64,000 nt of DNA from Cenococcum geophilum 1.58 (GCA_001692895.1 KV748210.1:1364001-1428000), one strand, 5' to 3'. Shown: positions 1-12,812, counted from the stretch's first letter. Numbers and translations: made by a program. The notes: a model not told the origin generated them from the sequence alone.

Positions 1-3000
1 AAGGTAATCCCATTCTCTTAACTGCTACTAGTAAGATATAGTTTCGCGTTACTCCACTATCTATTAGCGCTTTAAACTATTAATCTTACTATTTAACTTA
101 TAAATTTAGGTATTGTCCTTAAATTCCTTTAAGGGTTTAAGGCTCTACTACTAGTTCCCTCTAGTCCTATAGGCCTCCACTTTTCCTAACTATTAGCTAC
201 TTAATCCTATTACGCTTAGCTTATTCTTTAGCCAATACCTAGTTCACTTTTTGTCTTCTATATACCATAAATACATATTCTCTAGGCATTCCCACTACTA
301 TTATCTATCTAAGCATTCTTCTATAAGGAATCTTCCTAGTTAAAGTATTAAATCCCCTAATTCTTAGACTTCTACTAGGTGCCAACTATATATATACTTA
401 GTATTTCTATATTTCGCCTTATCTAATAACTAATACATCCTTACTAGGTACATTTAGTTCTTATCTTTTAGTGCTCTATACATATTACACGCATTATCTA
501 TATATATAATCTATGCCAACGTATAATATGCTTAGTGTTTTAGATTAACTCTTAGTTCGTCTTCATCCTTAAGTTTAAACCTTTCTTATATTAATTTAAA
601 CGTTACGACTTTATTTACAGGTACTATAATTTACCTCTCGCTTCTCTAGTCCTCTAATTACTCCTTTAGATCTTTTAATATTATAATTAAGGCTCCTTTA
701 ATATAACTTATAGCCTTTTCTATAATTAGGTAGTCTTAAATAACTTTTTTATCTAACCACATATAGAAATCTTCCCACTCGTCATTATATTGTTATCTAT
801 ACCACTTTTAATATAGCCCTTTAAGTGTATATAGCTTATCCATAAGGAAGTATCTTCTTATTACTGTGTCGTAATAGCCTTTAGTATGTCGTTCTTTAAA
901 CCTAATAGGAATCCCTAAATCCTCTTCATTTTCTAGTTTAGTAAGCTACTTGGCTCTTAGTATACCTGCCCTAGACCTATTAGTAATTCTTTATACTAGT
1001 GCTCTGTCCCTTATACGTCCTAATATACTAGATCTTTTATCTAGTTTCTATTCTTACTATACGATAATTCTTTACCTAAACTCTTTTATAGTTTCTTTTA
1101 GTTTACGTCTTATAGATAGATTCTTAAAGTCTTTTTACTTCTTAATATTAGTATTAATTCTTTAATCTTTAGGCCGAATACTATATTCTCCTAGTAAGTC
1201 TTCTAGGTCTATATATCTGTCTTTTAGTTTAACTACTATTTATACTACAGATTCTCTAATCTATAAAGAAGCCTCTTACCTTTTACTTACGGGTGTCCTT
1301 ATTCATACTCCGAATTTTTAGTCCCTTAGATTCTTTAATCCTAAGCTTACTTCCATTTTAAGCTTTACTCCTACCTTAGTCTAACTAAGCTTAGGTATTC
1401 TTATCTCTTCTTAAAAGTCTTAAATCTTACTTATTTTATCTTAAGAGTCTTATACCTATAGGAAACTCTATCCTAAGCTTATTCGTATATCTTTAAACTA
1501 AGCTACTACCCTACTCTATCGGTTTCTATCCATTATAGGTCCTTAGGTGTACCTCATCTCTTTTTAAAAGTCTTAGTCGTCTCTTATCTCATCTTAAGAA
1601 TCTTAAGCCTTTAGCCTTTTACCTTTATTAAGTACTAAAGTAGTTCGCTGCCCTACTTCTCTTATATCTAGTAGGGTCTTAATCCCTACTAATATTCCCT
1701 ATTCTATAGTAGAATTATCCTTTACCTCTTATATAACATCTCTAAGGTCTATATACTCCTAATAAGCCACTTCCGTTGCCTTATTATTATAAAATGTTTC
1801 GCCTATATTAAAATTATCGTCCTTAATATCCGATCTGCGAACTAGTTTATTAGTTCCTTTATATTCCGCTAAATATAGCTCTTATAGCTAATAGCTTACA
1901 CTATACTTAGCGTCCTTATAAGTTTAGTATGCGTTATTATAACAAAATATAAAACTTTTAATTAAATATTCTTTTGTTCCTCGCAGTATATTATTATCCC
2001 TTTATACATATATATTGTTTACTAGTCTCGTTCCTTTTACCATATAGTGACTTTAACCATTTCTATAGTCTTTAACATAATAACCTTATTTTCCACAATT
2101 TATATAAGCTCCTTCTTTAAACCATTTTTCTTGCTATAGAGTCTGCCTAAATATCTTTTACTATTAAGATCCCTAATTCGGCCTCTACTCCTTCGTTCTA
2201 TAATTACTAAATCCTTAACCTCTAGGTTTCTATAGTTTCTTACTCCCTCTCTTATAGGCTTCTTTAGTACTACTTAGGTCTATTAGCTCTACACCATACT
2301 ATAATTTCTAATTTAGCTTTGGTCGTTGCGTGCTCTACACCTTATACAACTATAAAACTCTATCCTAATCTCTTTTAACCTATTCCCTTTAGTAGATCCA
2401 ATTATTAATCTTAATTACTTAATCTATTAGTTCCCTTAAGGTATCCGTATCTTCTATTAGAATAATTATATCCTAGACTTTAGCCTTAAGTCCTTACTTA
2501 TACTGTGCCATAAGCGCCTTATTATTCTACTTAACTTATATTACTAGCGTTTAGAACTACATTATATACTTAATTACTAAGGTTCGTTACATAATATCTT
2601 AGAGTCTTCTTTCCGCTATAGTTACCGCCTCTAAGTCTTTAAACATTTATATAAGTCGCTCCGCGAACCCCTCCTAGCTTAAGAATATAAATCGCACTTC
2701 CTAATTAGTGGTTGTTATTCTGTTCGCCTATATCTCTATAAGGTAAGGCTTAAACCACTTAAGTACTCTTCCTAATAGGAATAGTCCCGCATATACTATT
2801 TAATCCATAGGTGTTAGCAGCTTAACTCCTTCTTACGTAACCTTAAAGTATATTTACGTAAGAAATCCTTTAAGTTTTAATCTCTCTCCCAAGTACCTCT
2901 TGATTAATAGTAGCTTAATCTTCGCTACTCTTATCCCGTTAATCCTATTTTCTAATATTATATTATTTTCTGTTAGCTAGTCAACTATCTCTTATAGTTA

Positions 3001-3580
3001 TCCGACCGTTATAGGTTGCTATAAGTTAGTATCTGCTATACTAGTGTCGTTACCTAACGTTAAAGTAGTTGCCGCCGTTAATAGCGTTATAGCTAGTGCT
3101 TTTAGTGGCATATTATTTAACTTTCCGTATTTAATACTATAACTAAGTAGTAATTATATAACGGAACCTTATAGCAGGAACTATAATAGGCTCGTTATTA
3201 GGCTAGGTATATAGGTAATATAAATTAAAGTTAATAATAAAATAATAACTGGCGGAGTAGTTACCTAACAGATTAACTCTAATTATATTCTAAGAATTAC
3301 TATAAGGAAGGAACTATCTAGGTAAGGACTAAGGGTCCTTAAATACACAACCGTACTCCTATAAAATCCTTCTTATACGTAATATACATATACTCTATTT
3401 ACTTTATTATAGATTACGTAGATCCTACAGATTATATAGATTACGTCACGTGACCTTAGTTACCATTCCTCGTCACATAGCTCTATCGGCTCCATTCTAG
3501 ACCGTGCTTAAATTAACCAACTAGCTTCTTCCAACTCTTCTCCAAGTAGTCGTAATATTATACTTAAAGCGTTCATAACA
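1..3580 (-). mobile_element. Ty3/gypsy chromovirus copy 1 (truncated by window start), RIP-mutated
   Basis: This is the 5' part of an LTR retrotransposon on the minus strand. It is collinear with 59,217-62,791, the matching part of the full-length nested copy. It keeps the 5' LTR (3157-3580), a gag start codon at 3109-3111 and, near position 60, the start of the retroviral protease region, where the window cuts it off. The reading frame is full of TAG/TAA codons at places where the related copies suggest Trp or Gln codons. All differences from the other copies that I looked at are transitions. This is the signature of RIP, the fungal premeiotic mutation of duplicated DNA. It cannot encode protein. 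Gag, protease and LTR identity come from alignment by eye with the other two copies. Confidence 0.85.
3157..3580 (-). repeat. 5' LTR of chromovirus copy 1
   Basis: The 424-base LTR starts (minus strand) with TGTTATGAACGC and ends with GGTTCCGTTATA. It matches the 426-base LTRs at 48662-49087, 54867-55292 and 62366-62791. The terminal inverted bases TGTTAC...GTTACA are mostly intact; the terminal CA has become TA, a RIP-type change. Confidence 0.85.
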
Positions 3581-6085
3581 TCAATGTCCGTATTATCGTT
3601 TATAGTGGTCTTATATATAAGGTATTGTCTATAACCTATAGTAGACTTCTTAAAGGCACCTATATTAATTATAACACTATAGAATTCTTTAGGGGTATAG
3701 CGTTTTATAGCAATATATACAAATAGGTCCTATTCGCGGTTTATAACGTCCGTAATAGGTCTAATAGGTATACCCATAGGCTAGTTCTTAGGTGCAATTA
3801 AGTATATAAAGGAGCGGTCAGCTAATACAGTCGTAATATTAAAGGCTTAGCCGTCTGTAAAAGGTCTAAAGGTAGTTAGGAACGTCTCTAAGGTCTCCTA
3901 TTCCTAAGTATCTAAATTAAAGTTAATTATAAGGGCTTCTATTAACTCGTTAAGAGACTCCTCCACTTCCTCTCCTTTATAGTCTAAGATAAACTAGTTA
4001 ATCTAATTATTAAATCTCTTCTTAGACTTATTACGTTCTTCCTAGGTATACCTTATAGACTAATATCCTTCCTTACCGCACATAAAACACTTCTAGCTAG
4101 TTTGTCTATAGGGGTATACTTTTATATAGGAGTTACTGTAGGGGTTACGGGTAGGACTTAATCGGTACGGGTACTGCTAGCAGTAGCGGCGGTCCGTAAA
4201 GTAGGCATCTAAGTCAGTTTATAGGTTTTATAGGTTTGTAATAAAGGCTTAAGTACTGCCTAGCGGGTTTAAAACTTCGTACGTTATAATAAAGGACCAT
4301 AAATTGTTAATAAGGCTAGCTATAGTGTCTACGGGCTTATAATAGGCATATTTATAGGGTTCTTCTTCTTAGCAAGCTATAATAAGCTTATTATACAGGA
4401 AGTCGTCTATTTAAAGCTTAATGTTAAGGCCGTGCTGTAAGTGCCAAAGGTCTTTAATAAGAATTTACAGGCACTCTATAGTCAATTTTTCGGTATTCTT
4501 GTCAATTACGGTCCGTAACTTAGTTACATTCTATTAGGTAAGGATATCACGCTTATATTCTAACCCTTTAAAGTAGTTGCGTATAGCTTTATATAGCTTA
4601 TTAAAGGGAATACTAAGGGGGTTACTTTTAAGGTTAGTGTAGTAGTAGTTAAGGGCTAGGCCGCGCAGTATAGTAGAATAGGCTTAGCTAAATTCCTGTT
4701 TAGAAATATCAGCCTTCCAATAGAGGTCCGTAAAGATAGTGAGTTTAAAGTTAAAGTTATCGTTTTTACTGCTATACTTAGATTTGTCAGTATAGAGCTT
4801 AGCCAAGTTAGCTAGCTCCTTGCTATAGGTCTTTACTTAAGTAGGTTGCGGATTTATAACTTAGGTAGGTTGTAAATCTATAGCTTAGGCGACGAGAGGG
4901 TTTTAGTCTATATTTTAGTTTATAGGGGTATTACGGTCCGTAACTTAAGTACTAGGTATACTTTAGCCTATAAGATTAATTCTAAAATCGCCTAGGTTTA
5001 TAGGACAAATTTAGTTAAGTAGGTTAGGTATAAGGCTAGTAATACTATTAAGTTTAGGAGAAGTAAAGAGTTTATTAGTGGCTTTAACCTAGTCTAGGAT
5101 TTCCTCTTTAGTCCATTCCATTTGGTCCTCCTCCTATATTATATTATATAAGGACCATGTAATAGTAACTCGTTTATCCTTTTTAACCTATATACCTTAG
5201 TAACGTAAAAGGGTTCATAGGTTACGGATAGTAGTAGGGTTGTAAGCCTTAAGAATAGCTTCTATAAAGTCCGCAAAGTCTTCCTTATATTACTCCTATA
5301 GGTTATTATTTAGAAGCTTATAGTATCCGTATTTAAGGATTTTAAAATTAATATAGTTATTAACGCCGTCTGTAGACGTAAGGTCGACTCCCTAACTCCA
5401 CTTCTTTTAACCTTTACTAATTTGCTTAGTTATATCTGCTATATTATATAGCGTAGTATGTCTGTATAAGCTATAGTGGGTAGTAGTAGCTTATAGCGGT
5501 TAGAGGTATTATAACGGTCCGTAAAATCGATTAGTGGGTCCGTAATAGTTCGAGAGGTCTTATAGTAGTCTATAAAGGCAATTAACGGGTCCGTAATGGT
5601 TTGTAAAAGGATAAGGGGTTTCCATAGGGTCTAAAGAGGTTTAAGGGGGTTAAGGATAAGGGGTTCTGTAAAGGTCTATATTCGCGTTTATAAACTTTTA
5701 GTAAACCATACTAAGACTTAAATAAGTATATAGAGTTGGTAATAGGTCCGTAATCCCCGACTTTTGACCTTTTAGTAGGTCTTACTAGGAGTCTAAACGG
5801 GTGGTTGCTGTCGTGTATTGCTCGGTGGGAGGTATTAAGTAATTGCTAATCTATGCGCGCTCACTAATCAGTGTTTATATCAATTTAATAATATAATTAA
5901 GTTATATCCAGGGGCACGAAATATATATAGTATCGTATGCTCTTTTGGATAGTAGTGACTATTGATTCTATTAAGGTAGACTACGTGGTCTATATACTAA
6001 CGCGCCTCCCCCCTAATTAGTTAGTATGTAGGTAGTTAGTGCACCAAACGCGTAAATACGCGTTCGTATACTAGGTGCTATAATT
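3581..6085 (-). mobile_element. LTR retrotransposon gag-protease fragment (possibly Ty1/copia-like), RIP-mutated
   Basis: Minus-strand remnant with a gag start near 5115 (Met-Glu-Trp-Thr-Lys-Glu-Glu, then a TAG). A zinc-knuckle half motif CFMCGKEG lies near 4070-4095. A retropepsin-like segment near 3600-3650 reads IINIGAFKKSTIGYRQYL, in which the expected active-site DTGA is changed to NIGA. The fragment ends at 3580, where chromovirus copy 1 begins, so the rest of pol was separated by that insertion or lies left of the window. Many in-frame stops. The short string GGTCCGTAA recurs several times in the 4.1-5.6 kb part. The copia assignment rests only on the protease neighbourhood and is uncertain. 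The right boundary at about 6085 is approximate, and no LTR was recognised. Confidence 0.55.
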
Positions 6086-8900
6086 ATACAATTTAAGTTC
6101 GCTATCCAAGTATATAAGAATATTATCTAAGTATACCGTATAGAATTTATCTAGGTAATTAAAAAGAACGTTATTTATATACCTTTAGTACGTAGCTAGT
6201 CCGTTTATTAGTTTAAAAAGAAGAACTTTATATTTATAGGAACTATAGCGGGTATAAAATGTTGTTAAATCTTTAGATATAGGGTCTATCCTAATTTAGT
6301 AGAAAGCTTAACGGATATTAAGTTTAGTAAAGATCTTTACCTAGCTTAGATATATAAGGGTCTTATTAATTAAAGGAATAGGATACCAATTCTTTTAAGT
6401 AATAGTGTTTAACTTCTAGTAGTTAATGTAAAAGTAAATGCCTCTACTAGGCTTTTTTATAAATAGGATAAGAGAAGTAAAAGGGGCTTAACTTGGCTTA
6501 ATAAACCCTTTATCCAGGTTATTAATTAAGTACTACTTTATTGCTTTTAGCTTATCTATTAATTATTAGTAAAGGGGGCTATAACCTAGCAAGTTATTAG
6601 CTCCTAATTAAATCTTATAATTATATATTTAGTAGGGGGGTAACTTATCTAAAGCCGCCCTTAAAAATGCATCCTTATAATTTATATAACTAGTAAAAAG
6701 AAGGCGTTTAACTAGTTCCTTATTAGTTTCCTTAGTTAGCTCTTCCTCCCTATTATTAATAATTTGGTTAATCTTATATAGGCTTATTATAAAGACCTTA
6801 TTATTCTTTTAGTATATATTAAAGTAGAACGCTATAGCGCTAATTACAGCGATATTTATAGTGGGGGGGTTATATAATAATAGGGGCGTATATAACTTTA
6901 GAGACTTCTAAAGTACTAGCGTTATTATTACTCCTTTTAGCTCCTATTATATCTATTAGAGGTTATCCCTTATATCCTATTAATGCGTTCTTTTCTATAC
7001 TGGTTAAATCTACGCGATTTAGACGTTGTCTATATTACTATCTATCCCGCTTTTATATATAAAGTTTTCTTTAAACGTAGCGCTTTAAAAGAGTATCTTT
7101 ATTAGTATAGAGTTCTTTCTAGCTTTATAGCGGGCGTCTTCTTAAGTAAAGGCTAGGTTACGGGCCCGGATATTTTACTAGTAGGTAGGGTTAGCCCTTA
7201 TAGCTAGTATCTTATAGTTAGTTTAGATTTCCCTAATAAAAGAGGGCAGCTTTAGTTTATCCTCTAGCTAGATAAACTATCTTTATTATATATTTAGCTA
7301 AATATTAAAATAGGATATCTATTTTTGTCTAAGGATTATATTATAGGACCCTAGGTCTAGGATATAAAAAGGGATACTATATTAGCGTTATCCGTTAAGG
7401 GCGATATATAACTTTAAGACGTGGGTAACCGGCTAACTAGCTTAGCTATTATAGCCTTTTACCTAAATAGGCTTCTTTAGTTAGATAGCTTCTATATTTA
7501 GAAACTTAGTAATATTATTTATACAAGTAGTATTTATAAAGGCGAAGCTATTTACTCTAGTGTTAATTAGGGCGGTTATATTAACTCTATATCTATTTTA
7601 AGATACTATATATAAAACTATAAAATGCTCTCCACCCATTAACTAACTAAGATTAATCTCTTTAAGATTAATAGGGTACTCTAGGGGGGAGTCTTTCCCT
7701 AGGGTTCTTCTTTTCCCAACTTATTAGACGTTTCTCCTCCCTCTATCTCCTTAATATTACCTATATCCTTTAGCTTTGGGCAAAATAAGGCAAAGTAACC
7801 CTCCTTATCGCAGTTATAGCACATAGCCGAGGTAGGGTTAATTAGAGTATTATAACGAGTACTAGCTAATAGTGTAGTATATAGCTAGTTAGGCGAGGCT
7901 TACTAGTATATAGTTATAACCGCTTTTAGTATAAGAGCAGTTATAGCTTATCTTCCTACTCTAGCTCCTATAGGTGTGGCTAATAAGCTTTAATTACTAT
8001 AGGATTACTTCTGCTAATTAGGGTAGGTATTAATTTACTTTAGTTTTAAATCTAATAATAGGTAATAAGTTGCGAGTTTATTATAAGTTGGTAGGTTATC
8101 TAAGGTTATAGCAATCTTTTCTTATAGCTAAATTATTAGCTTATTATATAGGTCTAATTAGTAGATCTTAAGGGGAACCTAGCCTTCTCCTATAATATAT
8201 AGAATTTAAGTCTAGAATTTAGTAAAGGGTTAGTTTGGTTTTATTATTAGGCGTCGCGTACTTTATTTAAGTTAATATAGATAGCTATTAGGTGCCGTAT
8301 TATCTTATTAATAGATATAAATTAGATAGAGGACTTGTCCTTAAACTTGGCTTAAAGGTGCTATTAGGCGTCCCTAGTAGTTTAACTAAAGAGGTAGAGT
8401 ATTTTAGCTTCTTTAGAAAGGAAATAGTTATAGTTAACGTGGAGCTTTCCTTATACTTAAATTCTCTAATTTTTAAAGGTAGGGTCTATTCCGTTAAATA
8501 GTAGTAGGGGGTTAGGGAGCTTAGCGGACTTTAATTACTTTATTATTATATCCGTACTCCCTGGTATATTATATTTAGTAGAGTAAATAGGTTGGCTAGG
8601 GCTTTAAAAAGGGAAGGCTAGGCTATTTTATAGGGCCGTAAGGCTTTTTAGGATCTCTTATAGGGTTTCTTATATATTTTTTACTTTAAGACGATTGGCT
8701 TTCTAGCTAGCTATAAGGGCGCGAATCTACTTATGTACGTCTATAACGTTATTATTATCTTTAATTTCCGATCCTAATTAGATCTTAGGTTCCTCTTAGG
8801 TAAAAATAGCTCTCTTAAATAAGCTTACTTTAGGTGCCATTATTAGCTTTCTAAGGTTTATTAGTATTATATACTTTGGTTTTAATTCCGGGGGTATAGA
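6086..8900 (-). mobile_element. Ty3/gypsy gag-RT fragment, RIP-mutated
   Basis: Minus-strand remnant. The reverse transcriptase catalytic motif is visible near 6107-6140 as VYLDNILIY (from YLDD). A gag zinc knuckle lies near 7780-7830, reading CYNCDKEGYFALFC with the His position changed, and gag C-terminal-like sequence continues to about 8300. The element stops just downstream of the RT catalytic motif, so RNase H and integrase are missing here. The RT part resembles 48,490-48,661, so the two belong to related gypsy lineages. Stops are frequent. Both ends are estimated. Confidence 0.6.
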
Positions 8901-10746
8901 TCTAGTCCTATCTAGCTTATAAGGTAGGATATTATCTAGGCCTTCCCAGGCAATATAGAGTCGTTTTAGTATCTAAGTATAGCGCGTTAACATGTTATTA
9001 TAGACAAAGTTTTTTTTTTAGGGTAGGATATTATTAAGGCCTTCCTAGGCAATATAGGGAGAGCTTAGTATAATATAACGGCTTGTATAAATGCCTTTAA
9101 ACCAAAGCTTATAGAATACTATCTTATAAAGATATTAAGCTAAGGAGAAGAAAAGGGGGTTGCTAGGGCTAGTATAAATAAATAAGTAGCGCAAGCCGCT
9201 AAGGCGCTAGTAGTAGGTAAGCTAATAGTAGAAAATAGTACTAAATAGTTCTAGACAGTACGTAATAGTATAAGATAGTATAATAGGTAGTAGAATATAG
9301 CAGAACTTGAGTAGAATTTAGCAGGTGACGCGCTCTAGCGCCGTTATAGTTATTATCTGGTTTTTTTCTTCTTCTTATAGAATAGCTTTATATAGTGCTT
9401 CTTAGGTACCTCTAAGATGCCCTATTATTAGGAATTGACTTTATACTTTACGGATGCCTTTATTCTAAGCTTTAGTGACAATTCCTATAAAGGTAGTATA
9501 CTATTATAATCCCTATATATAATAAACGGGTAGTATTTCTATAGGTGCTTTATAATTTCTTAAAAATTTTAATTCTTTATAGGCTGTCTTTTTACTCCTC
9601 TTTATTTTATTAACTTTACTATATATCTTTAGTGCTAGACTAAATAGTATTATCCTATAGGCCTAAGTAGGGTATATTATCTTTTAGCTCTTCTAAGTAG
9701 TTTATAAACTAGACTATACTCTAGCCTTCTTGCTATTTAGCGTTATAGTATTACTAGTTATAATCTATTCCTTAATTAGTAGGGTTTTAGACCTAATTAA
9801 CTAACTAGGACTTAAGTTCGCTAAATTTAAGGGATATAGTAAGTTTCTTCTTATAGCATATCTATAAACTCTTAACGGTACTACGTAGGAAGGTAGAAGT
9901 AATTAGTGTCTAATTATACTTATTAGAGTAATATTACGGATCTAGCTAAAACTTAGTTTTATATTAATGGATAAAACGATTATAATTCCGGAGACTATTA
10001 CTATAGTACTTATTAAATTCCTTTATACAGAATTTAGGTCTTTCTAATATTATAGCGTAGTATAGCGTTGCCCCTTTAAGTCCGCTTTATATCTAGGGTG
10101 TCTATACTTCCCCTAATTGTCCTTATAATTATTCTTAGTAGTCTTAATATACTTATCTTAATTATATCTCTAACTCCTTTATTTTTTATAGGGTCTCGCG
10201 TAGCGACCGCTCTAATAACTCCCCATTGGTAATCATTTCTAAGGGTCTTATAAGGTTAGATAGACTAGCTATAGCTTCTTTATAGGAAGAGGGAATACGC
10301 TCCTTTAGGGAGACTCTTTAAGCCTTTTACAGTAGGGGCGTTATTTTAGGGGGTAAGGAGGTATAGCCCGTTATTGTTAATTAATAGCCATACGTTCCTT
10401 TTGTAAAGGATTATAAGCAATTAGAATTATAAAAGGCTGGTTTAACCGGAACGTATAATTATCTAATTAATAGTATAGAATAAGAGTTATAGGTAAGTAG
10501 AAGATAGGTTAAGGTAGAATAAGCTTTACGTAATAAAGGACAAATGCTTTCTAACCTCTTCTATTTAGAGACTAATCGCTGGCTCTTCTCTAGAGGAGAA
10601 CCAGCTCCCTATATAATCCTTCTAAGACGCTAGCAAAACCCTTTGTCCCTTATCTGTCTGACCGTGTCTTCTGGGACGTAGATGGAATATAGATGAAACC
10701 TCCTTCTGTCTCATCTGATATGTACCTTCTGGGGGATTCCGTTACA
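8901..10746 (-). mobile_element. LTR retrotransposon gag fragment with probable 5' LTR, RIP-mutated
   Basis: On the minus strand, about 10,340-9,600 translates, with stops, to a gag capsid-like stretch containing LRNYNRFIH and a TFLRSTVKSL-like segment, as in gag proteins of fungal gypsy elements. The right end reads TGTAACGGAATCCCCCAG (minus strand, from 10746), which has the form of an LTR 5' terminus, so roughly 10,450-10,746 is probably the 5' LTR. I did not find its partner LTR, so the element is fragmentary or rearranged. A direct repeat at about 8929-8955 and 9030-9056 lies in its left part. Boundaries other than 10746 are approximate. Confidence 0.5.
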
Positions 10747-11822
10747 CTTATTAAGTTGGCAAACTAATATAATAATTATCTAAGAGCTTAGCGTCCTTTT
10801 TAGGCCGAAGTATATATAACCAAGCCTTATCCTTCTATCCCATGCAACGCTGGCGTCCAACAAGAGTTGGTCCGTGCGCGAACACCATTTTCAAATGCAG
10901 TCTTACCTCATCACGGCTCAATGATCCTAACGATTTGATTGGCTGATCCTTATCGATAACCGTTGGACGCGAAGCAGCGTTGCATGGGATACCTCTCTAG
11001 TTTCTATTAAATTTATTAAATAGCTTTATAAGAGTATTTAGCTTAAATACTACACTATTAATTAGTGGCACTAGCGTTAGTGAGGATTTCTAGGAAGATG
11101 TATTACCATTTATGCATATAGGGCGCCATATTTAACAGAGGCGACGATAAGAGTTACACCAAAGTCTAGAGCAAATATCACGATATTAGTAAGGAAGAGA
11201 AGTTACGAATAGCTTCAAGTGCAAGGCGACCCTCCTCCTAGCAGCCACTACATCTAATTCTGCTAGCTCTACATACTAATTTAGGCGAAGCTTAAGCGAA
11301 ATTAGATGCCATCGCTGCTGCGCGCACGGGGGGGGCGGCGACACTGAACCTCGCCGACCCTGTACCTCGGGCCAATAAAAGTAAACAAAACCGCTGTTCC
11401 CGTATTGATAAGCGCGTAGGAATTAAGGGGATTATGAGCAGGAATAATTTTCTAGGCAGACTTCTTTTTTCACATTGATTAAGAGTGACGAGAAGAATAT
11501 GGCCTTCGCTATTATCCATCCAACTAATTTTTGTGGAAAAAATATAATTAATAAACAGCCGCATTATGACATTAGAAAAATACATCGGATGTCTCTCATC
11601 GGTGGATCATTCAACCTTCCCAGTTTCACCTACTACCACGTCGACACCTTGCAAGCTCTAACTTCACTTGAGGAAGTGACTCTATGAACGCGTCCGGCTC
11701 TGGGACCGAAGTCGGAGTCACACTCCGCTTTCCCAAACGCAGGCTAAGCAATCAATCAGCATTAGCCCAACCAGCTGGTCAGGCCCAGACGGACGAAAGA
11801 TTTGAAAAGAAGCGTATAAAAC
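10747..11822. other. Intergenic sequence with a MITE; no gene seen
   Basis: Transition from the AT-rich retroelement block to normal-GC sequence. It holds the MITE at 10838-10989 and otherwise only short overlapping open frames on both strands (for example 11,292-11,687) without recognisable domains. A run of G residues lies near 11,329-11,337. I see no RNA gene. Confidence 0.5.
10836..10991. mobile_element. MITE copy 1 (TA target duplication, Tc1/mariner-like)
   Basis: The 152-base element 10838-10989 is bounded by a perfect 15-base terminal inverted repeat, TCCCATGCAACGCTG at the left and its complement at the right. The inverted repeat then continues as GCGTCCAAC, with a 4-base gap in one arm. 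It is flanked on both sides by TA (10836-37 and 10990-91). It has no coding capacity. The core ATTGGCTGATCCTTATCGAT recurs, inverted, in the second copy at 22660-22798. TA duplications are typical of Tc1/mariner superfamily elements, so this is inferred to be a non-autonomous derivative. Confidence 0.75.
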
Positions 11823-12812
11823 TCACAGCTTAGCACTCTCAACCTCACCTCCCCCCTCCCCCTTCTCTGCCTTCACCAAGAGCCCCCTAACCACCCCGCA
11901 CCCCCTCAGCCCCTCCTGCAACTGTCTCTCAATCTCACCCACCAGCCCCAGCACCACCTCCACCCGCCCTGTAGCCACCCCGCCCTCCTCCTCAACCAAC
12001 CCCAGCGCTCCGGGCAGCGGCGAGCCCACGATCACCCGCGCCGCCCCGACCTCGATCGCCCGCGGACTCTGCGCGTCCACGCTCTGCATCCGCACAAACC
12101 TCGGGCAGTCGAGGCCTTGGGGCCGGGGCGACTCCGTGCTTTGCGCTGTTGGGGGCGCGGAGGTGGGGCCCTCGCGCGTGCGGCTGCGGGCGCGCGCGTA
12201 GGGGTGGCGGCGCCGGCGGGCGGCGTGCGGGGGTGAGATGCGGCTGGTGATGGGGCGGGCGCTGCTGGGGGCTGGGAGGAAGAAGGGCGCTTCTTGAGGC
12301 GGTTGGCTGTGGGATCGGCGGTGGAGGGTGTAGTGGAGGATTTTGTCGTGGGTGGAAGCTATGGTTGGGCTAGGGAGCGCTGCGGGGTGGGATGGAGGGG
12401 GCTGGTTTGGTGGCGGGTTGAAGTGGTTGATGTTTTGGGGGTGCGGAGGGAGGCTGGAGTCAGTCCTACTAGGGCTGTGGTTGGAGAGTTGGTGGTGAAG
12501 TTGCGGAGTGCAGGGCTCGGAGCGGACGGGGGAGTCTTGGTAGAGAAGTGGAGAGGCGAAATCGGTGAGTGTATCTTGGGAACGGTTGGAGAGTGAGGGC
12601 GTTGAGATCCTGGTGGTTAGTGGGTTGCTCGTAGTGAACTGCAAAGGCTCTGGGGATAAAATGTTGAAGTTTTCGAGCGAGTTGTCGGGGTATTGAGGAA
12701 AGTCGGGATCGGCTAGACTGTTGAGCACATGGATTAAGGATTCGTCTTGCAGTATTTGTGGGAGCACAGTGTCGTGTGATGGGTCGTTGAACGCCCCGTA
12801 AGACATTTCCAT
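11823..12812 (-). CDS. Hypothetical Ser/Pro-rich protein, 329 aa
   Basis: Single-exon open frame starting MEMSYGAF; not recognised. The first 70 residues are acidic and contain DESLIHVLNSL and NSLENFNILS segments resembling amphipathic activation-type helices. Residues about 75-190 are rich in Ser, Pro, Gln and His. A basic Arg-rich stretch (AARRRRHPYARARSR) follows near residues 197-211 and could be a nuclear localisation signal. The C-terminus (about 275-329) is Gly/Val/Glu-rich with a helical segment EIERQLQEGL. A transcription-regulator role would fit this layout but is inference only. Coding GC is high, unlike the flanking repeats. The nearest upstream feature is the copia element, whose edge lies 468 bases before the start codon, so its promoter may have been split. 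An unseen intron is possible. Confidence 0.5.
   Translation of the reverse strand: MEMSYGAFNDPSHDTVLPQILQDESLIHVLNSLADPDFPQYPDNSLENFNILSPEPLQFTTSNPLTTRISTPSLSNRSQDTLTDFASPLLYQDSPVRSEPCTPQLHHQLSNHSPSRTDSSLPPHPQNINHFNPPPNQPPPSHPAALPSPTIASTHDKILHYTLHRRSHSQPPQEAPFFLPAPSSARPITSRISPPHAARRRRHPYARARSRTREGPTSAPPTAQSTESPRPQGLDCPRFVRMQSVDAQSPRAIEVGAARVIVGSPLPGALGLVEEEGGVATGRVEVVLGLVGEIERQLQEGLRGCGVVRGLLVKAEKGEGGGEVESAKL

Noticed and set aside
950..1165. Open frames at 950-1165 and 8292-8501 in the left AT-rich block
   Set aside because: Plus-strand frames inside minus-strand retroelements; Leu/Tyr/Ile-rich composition only reflects AT richness.
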